From positions 1-39,895 of the forward strand of contig NZ_BSPW01000032.1 of the NCBI RefSeq assembly GCF_030161235.1: a stretch of DNA of 39,895 nt, read 5' to 3'. The translations under genes and the position numbers were made by a program. Position 1 is the stretch's first letter. The number at the start of each line of letters is the position of its first letter. The notes beneath the pieces were generated by a model. That model worked only from the letters and a program-made list of their open reading frames with translations. It was not told the origin of the DNA and did no database searches. Source of the DNA: Vibrio zhanjiangensis (GTDB lineage Bacteria; Pseudomonadota; Gammaproteobacteria; Enterobacterales; Vibrionaceae). Positions 24,753 through 32,420 of the stretch are shown here, in pieces.

Positions 24753-25874
24753 ATGGCAACCGGAAAGGTAGAAGTCAATAACTTGAACTTGGGGCAAGGC
24801 GATATCCCCGAAATTGAACGCCATCTGCTTTTCATTGGCACTACGTCAAAAGCAGAACTGCAAGGCAAAGTCACTCGTGTTTCTGCAATGACTGACCTAT
24901 CAGGTGTTGTCGCAGAAGATGAGTTGGGGGCGAATGTGATCGCCGCTCAGCTCAACGGTAAACAAAACTGGACTGCTGCTATCTATGGTTTAACCGCTCC
25001 AGAACTTTGGACGGGTGCAGTAGATGAAGCCAATAAGACGGATTCGTTCGAAGGTATTGTTCTGGTCGACAAGACCACGGATAAAGCCGCTTTTGATGAT
25101 ATGATGGCAAAACACAATGAGGTAGTGAGCAAACTAGGTCGTTGGGTGTTCATCTTGGCTGCAGTACCTGGTATCGATTCAGACACTCAAACATGGTCTG
25201 AATACGAAACGGCAATGCTTGCACTAGTGAAAGATGTTGCTGCGAATATGGTGGTACCAGTGCCACAGCTTCACGGTAATAACATCGGTGTACTCGCTGG
25301 TCGTCTGTGTGATCGCAGTGTTACGGTAGCAGACACACCTATGCGTGTTGCAACAGGTAACGTGCTGGGCTTGGGTGATGCACCTGTAGACAGTGCTGGC
25401 AAAAAGCTTGAAATGTCGACCATTGAAGCACTTGCAATCGCTCGTTACTCAGTGCCGCAATGGTATGCCGATTACGAAGGTATTTATTGGACTGATGCGA
25501 CTACGCTCGAAGCTAAAGGTGGTGACTATCAGTACCTAGAGTATGTACGTCCGGTACACAAACTTAATCGCCGTGTTCGCGTGAAAGCGATTCGTCGTAT
25601 TGGTGACAAAATTCTCAACTCTACACCAGAGTCTATCGAGCTCAATAAGCAGTATTTCTCAAAAGACATGCGCCAAATGAGCAAAGGTATTCAACTCGGT
25701 GACATTCAATTCCCAGGTGAAATCATGCCGCCACGTGATGGTGATGTGACTATCCAATGGATGACCAAATCAAAAGTGGTGATCGGTTTAATGGTGCAGC
25801 CGCATAACTGCCCTAAGCACATTGTCGTCAATGTTGCGCTAGACCTGTCTAACCCAGCTGATCAGGAGGCATAA
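24753..25874 (+). CDS. Tail sheath protein (DUF2586 family)
   Basis: The 373-residue protein of the DUF2586 family is the contractile sheath of HP1/K139- and VHML-type Vibrio phages. It starts MATGKVEVNNLNLGQGDIPE and has conserved GRWVFILAAVPGID, MVVPVPQLHGNNIGVLAGRL and VRPVHKLNRRVRVKAIR segments. Its place immediately before the tube gene supports the call. Confidence 0.85.
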   Translation: MATGKVEVNNLNLGQGDIPEIERHLLFIGTTSKAELQGKVTRVSAMTDLSGVVAEDELGANVIAAQLNGKQNWTAAIYGLTAPELWTGAVDEANKTDSFEGIVLVDKTTDKAAFDDMMAKHNEVVSKLGRWVFILAAVPGIDSDTQTWSEYETAMLALVKDVAANMVVPVPQLHGNNIGVLAGRLCDRSVTVADTPMRVATGNVLGLGDAPVDSAGKKLEMSTIEALAIARYSVPQWYADYEGIYWTDATTLEAKGGDYQYLEYVRPVHKLNRRVRVKAIRRIGDKILNSTPESIELNKQYFSKDMRQMSKGIQLGDIQFPGEIMPPRDGDVTIQWMTKSKVVIGLMVQPHNCPKHIVVNVALDLSNPADQEA

Positions 25875-25876
25875 CC

Positions 25877-26326
25877 ATGCGCATTTCCGGTAAGAATCTC
25901 AAATTCACTTTAAATGACCTCAAGATTAGTGCGCAGAAATGGACGGTGTCTATTACTGACAATAGTGCAGTGACCAAAACCAATGGCGTTCCTGATGGTT
26001 ATGTAGAAGGTGACGTCGAAGCATCTGGCGAATTAGAGCTGATCACAAGTCAATTCAACTTGCTGATGAAAGCGGCTTCTGGCGCAGGTTCATTTCGTGG
26101 CTTGCCCACGTTCGACGCTATGGGCTACGGCAAAACAGAGCGTGACGAGCTCAAAGTAGAGATGTTTGGCATTAAGTTGAAAATTTCTGACCTGATTGAT
26201 GCAGATAGCAACGGTGGCAGTGCGCTGGTTCATAAGATTCCGTTCGATGTGACTGATCCTGATTTCATCCGCATCAATGGCGTGTCGTACCTACGCCCAG
26301 AAGAAACCGCCGACATTATTGGGTAG
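25877..26326 (+). CDS. Tail tube protein (DUF2597 family)
   Basis: This 149-residue protein starts MRISGKNLKFTLNDLKISAQ and contains DGYVEGDVEASGELELIT and a C-terminal VSYLRPEETADIIG. DUF2597 proteins follow DUF2586 sheath genes and form the inner tube. It lies two bases after the sheath stop. Confidence 0.82.
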   Translation: MRISGKNLKFTLNDLKISAQKWTVSITDNSAVTKTNGVPDGYVEGDVEASGELELITSQFNLLMKAASGAGSFRGLPTFDAMGYGKTERDELKVEMFGIKLKISDLIDADSNGGSALVHKIPFDVTDPDFIRINGVSYLRPEETADIIG

Positions 26327-26333
26327 GTGATAG

Positions 26334-26561
26334 ATGCCGGACTTATTTGATCATGCAAGTGGTATCGAAGCCAAACAAACGGAAGTGGCACTGGCCAAGC
26401 AATTGGCAGCCAGTGCCCAAGCGAAAGCGCAGCACCCAAACGGCGAAACACATTGCGTTGAATGCGATGAGGAAATCCCAGCCGCACGCCGAGTGTATCT
26501 GCCTCACTGCTACACCTGTGTTGATTGCCAAGAGCTTCTAGAAAGGAGGGCAAAACGTTGA
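26334..26561 (+). CDS. TraR/DksA-type zinc-finger protein
   Basis: This 75-residue protein has a C4 zinc finger (CVECDEEIPAARR ... HCYTCVDC) and an N-terminal helix, like P2 Orf82 and F-plasmid TraR. Such proteins enter the RNA polymerase secondary channel and alter promoter activity without ppGpp, here probably late in infection. Its TGA overlaps the TTG start of the next gene. Confidence 0.85.
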   Translation: MPDLFDHASGIEAKQTEVALAKQLAASAQAKAQHPNGETHCVECDEEIPAARRVYLPHCYTCVDCQELLERRAKR

Positions 26562-26980
26562 AACGATTTGTATTGAAACGCCGTTATTTTCAAGACGGCA
26601 CTTTTGGAACACTTCACCGTGAGGACGGAAGCCAAGTGTGTGTGATTGCCGAACGTGGTTGGCGAAATAACCTGCCTGGTAAATCGTGTGTTCCAGAGGG
26701 CTCTTATCAACTTTTGCCCCATACATCGCCTAAATTTGGTGATTGCTATGCGTTAGAAGCAGGCGAGTTGGGCGTCACTCGTCAGGGGCCAAGCTTACGA
26801 ACCCACATCCTAGTCCATAAAGCGAACACGCCAAGCCAACTTCAAGGGTGTCTAGCACCTGGTGTTGATTTTGGTTTTGTTGGGAATGAATGGGCCGTGG
26901 TCAATTCAACCGCTGCATTTGAAGCGTTGATGCATGAGCTTGATGGTCAGCCGGCTTTTTTAACCATTGTTAAGGACTGA
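26558..26980 (+). CDS. DUF5675 protein, candidate cell-wall enzyme of the lysis cassette
   Basis: This 140-residue protein starts at TTG26558, chosen because AAAGGAGGG (26542-26550) lies seven bases upstream and the start overlaps the previous stop (TTGA). DUF5675 features are visible: LHREDGSQVCVIAERGWRNN, GKSCVPEGSYQLLPH, RTHILVHKANTPSQLQGCLAPG and a conserved His. It directly precedes a 3TM holin-like gene, and no classical lysozyme or amidase is recognisable in the prophage. It is therefore the best candidate for the peptidoglycan-degrading function, but enzymatic activity is not established. Confidence 0.78.
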   Translation: MKRFVLKRRYFQDGTFGTLHREDGSQVCVIAERGWRNNLPGKSCVPEGSYQLLPHTSPKFGDCYALEAGELGVTRQGPSLRTHILVHKANTPSQLQGCLAPGVDFGFVGNEWAVVNSTAAFEALMHELDGQPAFLTIVKD

Positions 26981-26983
26981 GTT

Positions 26984-27571
26984 ATGTGGGAGAGCGTGAA
27001 ATCATTACTTGTAACTGCTGCTCCAATGATTGGCACTGTGCTCGGTGGCCCTGCAGGTGGTGCCGTAGGTGCGATGGTTGCGAGCACTTTAGGCGTAGAA
27101 AATACGCCAGAAGCCATTGAGCAAGAGTTGCGAAACAATCCTGACGCGCTGTTAAAGCTCAAACAGCTTGAAACTGATGAACGCATCAAACTGCAAGAGC
27201 TGGCTTTGAATCACTCAAAGATTGAAAGCGAAGAACGTAAGTTGGCGATTACCACTCAAGCCGCAACCCAGCAAGCTGAGTTAGCCAGCAATGACGCCTA
27301 TGTTCGACGTTGGCGACCAACGTTTGGTTACGCGATGTGTTTGGCTTGGCTATTGCTGTTCTTTGGGTTGGCGTTTTCACTGGTGTTTCATCCTCAGCAA
27401 GCTGCGGATATTGTGAATAGTATTGTGGCGCTTTCGCCTTTATTCAGCGTCGCGTTGGCCGTGCTGGGTATCAGTATCCATAAGCGCAGCCAAGATAAAC
27501 AAGTCGTTCAAGGCATTAAGCCAACAGGCTTATTAGGGAGTCTAAAACAAGCTATTTCAAAGGAAGTCTAA
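26984..27571 (+). CDS. 3TM-type holin
   Basis: The 195-residue protein has a Gly-rich amphipathic N-terminal segment (APMIGTVLGGPAGGAVGAM), a long charged helical linker (about 40-105) and two strong membrane spans (FGYAMCLAWLLLFFGLAFSLVF; IVALSPLFSVALAVLGISIH), then a basic tail. This fits the holin_3TM family, which forms membrane lesions that trigger lysis. It lies three bases after the DUF5675 gene. Confidence 0.8.
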   Translation: MWESVKSLLVTAAPMIGTVLGGPAGGAVGAMVASTLGVENTPEAIEQELRNNPDALLKLKQLETDERIKLQELALNHSKIESEERKLAITTQAATQQAELASNDAYVRRWRPTFGYAMCLAWLLLFFGLAFSLVFHPQQAADIVNSIVALSPLFSVALAVLGISIHKRSQDKQVVQGIKPTGLLGSLKQAISKEV

Positions 27572-27856
27572 ATGGACGGAATGAACGAATTGTACATTTG
27601 GGTAACTGTTGCCGGATTTCTGCTCGCTTTTATGGGGTTTGTGTACGCACGTGCAGAGAAAACCCATAGCACAGCGAACAGCTTAACGCAGCGAACTCAC
27701 CAAAATGAAATTGCTATTGAAAGGATGCGAGCGGATAACGCAGAGAAGTACGCAACAAAACACGAGCTCAGGGAAGCCGTGGACGACCTTAAAGAGTCCA
27801 TTAACGGACGGTTCGACCGTCTAGAAACGAAATTAGATAGAGAGAAAATCACATGA
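27572..27856 (+). CDS. Membrane-anchored coiled-coil protein (possible i-spanin or lysis accessory)
   Basis: The 94-residue protein has one N-terminal membrane helix (LYIWVTVAGFLLAFMGFVYA) and a long charged coiled coil (about 35-94, RTHQNEIAIERMRADN ... RFDRLETKLDRE). The architecture is like an Rz/i-spanin or XhlA-type protein. I could not find a clear embedded Rz1-like lipoprotein. It abuts the holin and overlaps the tail chaperone gene by 4 nt. Confidence 0.65.
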   Translation: MDGMNELYIWVTVAGFLLAFMGFVYARAEKTHSTANSLTQRTHQNEIAIERMRADNAEKYATKHELREAVDDLKESINGRFDRLETKLDREKIT

Positions 27857-28122
27857 GCAAGAAAACCATCGTTCTAACTATTGCAGGATCAGATATTCAG
27901 TTTGCACCAACACCTGAGCTTTACGGTGAGTATGTCGGTGCGATGGCACGTGGTGATATGACCGATTCGGCACACAACTTTGTGATGCAGTCAGCGCAAG
28001 GCGATGAAGAGAGAGAAACATTACGTAAGCTCGATGAAGACAACGCTGGCGCAATGATTCAGGTTGCAGGGACGTTAGTTGGTGAATATGCACCCAAGGT
28101 GGCGATCTCAGTAAAAAAATAG
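27853..28122 (+). CDS. Tail assembly chaperone, zero-frame product
   Basis: This 89-residue protein (MSKKTIVLTIAGSDIQFAPTPELYGEYV) matches the small tail-assembly chaperone placed just before the tape measure gene in myophages (analogue of lambda gpG and P2 gpE). It ends at TAG directly after a run of seven A. That run is a canonical -1 slippery site, so a fraction of ribosomes should continue as the longer fusion listed next. Confidence 0.8.
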   Translation: MSKKTIVLTIAGSDIQFAPTPELYGEYVGAMARGDMTDSAHNFVMQSAQGDEERETLRKLDEDNAGAMIQVAGTLVGEYAPKVAISVKK

Positions 28123-28307
28123 AAGGGCTGGTTAAGTCGCTTGAATCAAGCGACTTACTCCAGATGTATGCATTACGAAAGAAATGGTTGCCCCACGAAC
28201 CCGATACAGAAATGAGCTTGGCTCAAGCGGTATGGTTAGAAAAACAACACTGGGATAACACCGCGATTTCTAATGCGAACGGAACAGCGAAAGCTTTTGC
28301 AGGATAA
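27853..28307 (+). CDS. Tail assembly chaperone, -1 frameshift fusion product (151 aa)
   Basis: After the A run at 28113-28119, the -1 frame stays open for 62 codons (starting IEGLVKSLESSDLLQMYAL and ending AFAG) and stops at 28305-28307, three bases before the tape measure ATG. No ribosome site or suitable start codon serves this extension alone, so it is best explained as a programmed frameshift product equivalent to lambda gpGT or P2 gpE+E'. The coordinates describe a spliced reading, with base 28119 read twice. Confidence 0.82.
28096..28157 (+). promoter_or_regulatory. Programmed -1 ribosomal frameshift signal
   Basis: Three classic parts are present: the Shine-Dalgarno-like AAGGTGG (28096-28102) ten bases upstream; the slippery heptamer A_AAA_AAA (28113-28119) directly before the zero-frame TAG; and a perfect 10-bp hairpin TAAGTCGCTT/AAGCGACTTA (28133-28142, 28148-28157) 13 bases downstream. 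The layout is like the E. coli dnaX signal. Confidence 0.85.
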
Positions 28308-28310
28308 CGA

Positions 28311-30266
28311 ATGTCTTTACCAGAACCACTACGATTCACCGTTGGATTGATAGACCAAATTAGTAAACCGCTGGGCAATATTCAGCGTCAGTTTAGTAGT
28401 ATGGCTTCATCCTACCGAGACGGTACTCACACTATGGTGTCGGGAGCTGCTGGCGTAGCTGGTGCTGGTATTGCTTTGCAACAAGCTCTAATGCCAGCGA
28501 TTGAGATGGACAGAGCATTAGGTGAAGTAAAATCACTGGGTGTTGCTGATGCTCAGTTAAAGAACTTGGCGGAAACCGCACTACAGTTCTCTGTTGAATA
28601 TGGCAAGTCGGCCTCTGACTTTGTCGCCGCTTCCTATGATATTCAATCTGCAATTGCTGGGTTGGCTGGCAATGAGTTGTCCGAGTTTACTCGCGCCTCT
28701 GGTGTGTTGGCCGCTGCCACGAAAGCCGATACAGCAACCATCACCAATTACGTTGGCACCATGTATGGAATATTCCAGAACACCGCTAACGATATGGGTA
28801 AAGCCAATTGGGTAAATATGCTTGGTGGTCAAACTGCTAAAGCAGTTCAAATCTTCAAAACCACAGGTTCGGAAATGTCTTCTGCATTTACTTCGGTAGG
28901 TGCTGCAGCGACATCTGTTGGTGTTGGGATGACCGAGCAAATGGCTATTCTTGGCACTCTTCAATCGACCATGAGTGGTAGTGAAGCAGGTACCAAGTAT
29001 CGAGCGTTCTTAGCTGGTGCAGCCAAAGCACAAGACACTCTCAATATGTCGTTTACTGACTCACAGGGTCAGTTGCTTCCAATCGTCGACATTCTAGGAA
29101 AGTTGAAGCAACGATATGGGGAAACTATTTCAGTTGCGGAAGCTGCGGAACTGTCAAAAGCCTTTGGTTCGCAGGAAGCCACAGCAATGGTTCAACTGTT
29201 GATGCAAAACACCGATGGTTTAGCCGGTTCAATTGAGCAATTGGGTAAGGTGAAAGGGCTTGATGCCGCCGAACAGATGGCAGGCGCAATGACCGACCAA
29301 TGGGAACGAATGGAACAAGGGCTTTATGCAATTAGAGCCGCGATTGGTACTGCTTTGCTGCCATCCTTGTTGCCAATGGTTCAAGGTTTGGCAGATGGCG
29401 CAATGCAGCTTGTTGAGTGGACCAAATTATTCCCAAATATTACTCGATACATTGGATATGCAACGGTTGCTTTCTTTGGGCTAGTAGCTGTTGGCGGATT
29501 GCTTACTGTAGTTACAGGAGCTTTCAGTATGTTAATGAGTCCTATCTTGCTGATAGTTGGTGGGGTCGGTTTAGCTATTGGGGCAGTAGTCGGTTTGATT
29601 GCGTATTGGGACAAAGTGAAAGAGCACTTTGGTGATACCGCCATGTTTAAGGCATTAGAACATGGTGTTGAAATGGTTAAATCATCATTTGTGTTCCTTT
29701 ATCAGTCTGTCGAACCCTTGTTTCCACTGTTTAAATGGATTGGAACGGCGATTTTCGAGGTTATGAAAGTTCTTTCGGTTGTTGCGGTCGGAGTGATCTC
29801 GAAGCTAATTACCGGAGGTATCCAGTTAATCTCTTATGTACTGACGGGAATAGTGTCAGGGGTTTCTTTAGTCATCGGTGTGTTTAGCAAGCTATTTCAA
29901 TTCCTATCTGCTGGTTGGACTTTAGTCACGAGTGGTTTTACAGATTTATCGGGTTTTGATGGGTTGTTTGCCATTGTCGATGAAATAAAAGCTTACTTTG
30001 GAAGCATGTTTGATTGGGTTGGTAATGGCTTCGATAAGGTGATCAGCTGGATACCGGGTTTCGGTGATGATGAAGCACCAGGTAAAACAATTAGTGCCGT
30101 TCAGCAAGCCACGCCAAAAGCGAGAGTTCAACAAGGTGGTGTTGCTCGTCAGATGTCGACATACAACCAAGGACGTTCGACGAATTACGGCGGCGTAAAC
30201 ATTTATCCAACATACATGAATAGCCCTCAAGACATGGCTAATGAATTAGAGATGGCAGCGCCATGA
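28311..30266 (+). CDS. Tail tape measure protein
   Basis: The 651-residue protein sets tail length and is extruded ahead of DNA. The N-terminal two thirds contain the TP901-type tape-measure region (MDRALGEVKSLGVADAQLKNLAE, SASDFVAASYDIQSAIAGLAGNE, MTEQMAILGTLQSTMSGSEAGTKY). A cluster of hydrophobic helices follows (about 375-430 and 480-530). The position right after the frameshifted chaperone confirms the call. Confidence 0.93.
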   Translation: MSLPEPLRFTVGLIDQISKPLGNIQRQFSSMASSYRDGTHTMVSGAAGVAGAGIALQQALMPAIEMDRALGEVKSLGVADAQLKNLAETALQFSVEYGKSASDFVAASYDIQSAIAGLAGNELSEFTRASGVLAAATKADTATITNYVGTMYGIFQNTANDMGKANWVNMLGGQTAKAVQIFKTTGSEMSSAFTSVGAAATSVGVGMTEQMAILGTLQSTMSGSEAGTKYRAFLAGAAKAQDTLNMSFTDSQGQLLPIVDILGKLKQRYGETISVAEAAELSKAFGSQEATAMVQLLMQNTDGLAGSIEQLGKVKGLDAAEQMAGAMTDQWERMEQGLYAIRAAIGTALLPSLLPMVQGLADGAMQLVEWTKLFPNITRYIGYATVAFFGLVAVGGLLTVVTGAFSMLMSPILLIVGGVGLAIGAVVGLIAYWDKVKEHFGDTAMFKALEHGVEMVKSSFVFLYQSVEPLFPLFKWIGTAIFEVMKVLSVVAVGVISKLITGGIQLISYVLTGIVSGVSLVIGVFSKLFQFLSAGWTLVTSGFTDLSGFDGLFAIVDEIKAYFGSMFDWVGNGFDKVISWIPGFGDDEAPGKTISAVQQATPKARVQQGGVARQMSTYNQGRSTNYGGVNIYPTYMNSPQDMANELEMAAP

Positions 30267-30595
30267 GTAAAGATTACCTATACCAAGATTTGCTCATCGA
30301 AAATGGTGATGTCGTTTTAGATGCTGGTCGAAATCCCGTGATGATTCAAGACAGAGCCGTGATTGCCCAAGACATTAAACACGCCATTATCGAAAGCGGT
30401 TTAGCGGTAGCTTTGATTGGTGAAAAGTCTCGTGATGGTCGCAGTGACATTAAAAAGCAAATAGAGCTCTTGGTTGAAGAAGAGGTTCGTTTGGTACCAG
30501 GTACCGTTCGAATGGAAGAGCCAGAACTAGGCAAAATATGGATTTTCGCAACAACACAAGACTTTGGCGACATCGAGATAGGAGTTGATACCTAA
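30263..30595 (+). CDS. DUF2590 baseplate protein (gpW-like)
   Basis: The 110-residue protein starts MSKDYLYQDLLIENGDVVLDAG, with RAVIAQDIKHAIIESGLAVALIG typical of DUF2590. Such proteins take the place of gp25/gpW baseplate wedge components in Vibrio-type P2-like phages. It overlaps both neighbours by 1-4 nt. Confidence 0.78.
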   Translation: MSKDYLYQDLLIENGDVVLDAGRNPVMIQDRAVIAQDIKHAIIESGLAVALIGEKSRDGRSDIKKQIELLVEEEVRLVPGTVRMEEPELGKIWIFATTQDFGDIEIGVDT

Positions 30596-31779
30596 TGGCA
30601 AATATTCCTCAGCCAGATTATGAAGAAATCCTAAAAGAATCGGGTATTCCAACTGATTCAGCGAGTTGGCGCAAGGTGCTCAAAGAAGAGATGGAAAAAG
30701 CAGGTAGCGTGATTAATAACGACAGCCGCTTTTCTCCTTTCTGGCGAATGATAGAGCAAGCCGTGATCGTCTCAACTGTTTGGCTGATTGAAAACCTGTT
30801 AGTCAAATACGTGCTACCCAATACGTTTCTAGCCACAGCGTTCGGGGAGTCATTGAAACTCAAGGCTTGGGAAGTGGATATCGAGCCAAAAGCTAAAACC
30901 AAGGCGAAAGGTACCATTGTTTTTCAACGTGCTGCTTTGCAAGGTCCGGCACTCATTATCCCTAAAGACACGTGGGTTCAAACTGAACCGATTAACGGCA
31001 CCATTTATCGAGTGAAAGTGCTCGAAGACACGACGATGCCAGAGAACGAAACCACTGTTTCAGCAACCGTCGAAGCTGAACACGAAGGTGCAGCTTATAA
31101 CTTGGGGGGTGGTTACTACCATGTGATCCCCGTTTCTATTTCGGGTATTGCTGCCGCAACCAATGAAGACGAATGGTTGATAGAAGCTGGCGCAGATGAT
31201 GAAGACGAAGACGAACTTCGATTACGTGTGCGTAACCAGTGGAGTGCGGTTGCTAAATGGCACATTGATGCGGCTTACCGTTCCTTGCTGATGAAAAAAG
31301 CAGGTATTCAAGACGACAACATCTATTTTGAGCATAACGCCCCACGTGGACCAGGTACTGCCAACGCACTGATCTTGTTAGATACGGGAAATCCATCACA
31401 AGAGCTGATCGACGATTTAAACCACGAAGTGACAACCAGTGGCTTGCATGGTCATGGTGATGATTTGTTGGTGAAAGCGATGCCAGAAACCCAACACGAT
31501 ATCAGTGTCAAAGTCTGGCCGAAAGCGAAGCTGACAGAGCAAGAGCGTGTGACGTTAAAAACAGACATCGAAAATGTAGTGAGAGCGTCATTTCGTGAAA
31601 ACAGTGATTATGAAGTCACGCCGACGAATCCTATTGGTCGCTTTAGCTTTTCACGTTTAGAAGGTGAGTTACATGCCTTGCTTGAGGGCATCGAGTCATT
31701 GCAGTTCGAACAAGAAGACATTGTGAGCAGTTTGAAAATTCCTCGCCTGTCTACGCTGACGATAAAAATGCAGGAGTAG
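30595..31779 (+). CDS. Baseplate assembly protein (P2 gpJ-like)
   Basis: The 394-residue Baseplate_J family protein contains conserved AAYNLGGGYYHVIPVSISGI, GADDEDEDELRLRVRNQWS and AKWHIDAAYRSLLMKKAGI. It forms the wedge that links hub and fibres. Order W-like, J, I matches P2. Confidence 0.92.
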   Translation: MANIPQPDYEEILKESGIPTDSASWRKVLKEEMEKAGSVINNDSRFSPFWRMIEQAVIVSTVWLIENLLVKYVLPNTFLATAFGESLKLKAWEVDIEPKAKTKAKGTIVFQRAALQGPALIIPKDTWVQTEPINGTIYRVKVLEDTTMPENETTVSATVEAEHEGAAYNLGGGYYHVIPVSISGIAAATNEDEWLIEAGADDEDEDELRLRVRNQWSAVAKWHIDAAYRSLLMKKAGIQDDNIYFEHNAPRGPGTANALILLDTGNPSQELIDDLNHEVTTSGLHGHGDDLLVKAMPETQHDISVKVWPKAKLTEQERVTLKTDIENVVRASFRENSDYEVTPTNPIGRFSFSRLEGELHALLEGIESLQFEQEDIVSSLKIPRLSTLTIKMQE

Positions 31780-31781
31780 CT

Positions 31782-32396
31782 ATGCAACTACCACCAATTA
31801 AATTCAAGTACTGGATGGGTAGAGGTGAGCTGGCAAAGTTTGCCAACGCACTGCGTAACTACTGGTTAAGAGTGGACGAAGCATTGCGAATGCCACTCAA
31901 AAAGCATGACCCAATGACTGCGCCAATTGGCATCGTTCGTCTGATTGCTTGGGAAAGAGACATCGAGCCGTTAGAGCGTGAAGACGAAATGATTTTTCGT
32001 ATTCGTGTCGCCAACGCTTATTCGTTCGCCCGTCATGGTGGTGAGACGGCTGGATCTAAAAACATGTTTGGTAAACTGGGCATCGAGTGGGTAGAAATAC
32101 ACGAACGTGAAGACCAAGAACAATGGGACGTTATTACTGTTGAAACCGCTGACAGTGACTTGGCCCAAAAGAACTGGCTAATGAATGCCATGATTCGCCA
32201 ATATGGTCGCACGTGTCGTCGTTACCAATTCAATGTGACTTATCCGGTAATGTTTAAGGTGATTGCTGCAGAGTTCGGTCACCGGTTCAATCTTCACTCT
32301 GCAAAAGCCAATGATGAATCCACTGTGTCCGTGCGAGAAGAACGCATCGAACACAACCAACAGATTTTCACCGCGTCAATGACGCGCCTAAACTGA
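31782..32396 (+). CDS. Tail protein (P2 gpI-like)
   Basis: The 204-residue protein starts MQLPPIKFKYWMGRGELAKFANAL, and its position directly after gpJ indicates a gpI-type baseplate periphery protein. The family signature is seen in LIAWERDIEPLEREDEMIFRIRVANAYSFARHGGETAG.. and a C-terminal ERIEHNQQIFTASMTRLN. Confidence 0.82.
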   Translation: MQLPPIKFKYWMGRGELAKFANALRNYWLRVDEALRMPLKKHDPMTAPIGIVRLIAWERDIEPLEREDEMIFRIRVANAYSFARHGGETAGSKNMFGKLGIEWVEIHEREDQEQWDVITVETADSDLAQKNWLMNAMIRQYGRTCRRYQFNVTYPVMFKVIAAEFGHRFNLHSAKANDESTVSVREERIEHNQQIFTASMTRLN

Positions 32397-32420
32397 CATA
32401 AGTAAAAGGGAGCGTTAACC

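Noticed and set aside
28165..28307. A separate small gene starting at an ATG inside the -1 frame downstream of the tail chaperone
   Set aside because: There is no ribosome-binding site, the frame is already open from the slippery site, and the complete frameshift signal explains it better.
28581..28964. 127-codon minus-strand frame within the tape measure gene
   Set aside because: No family resemblance, no start signal and fully contained in a well-supported gene.
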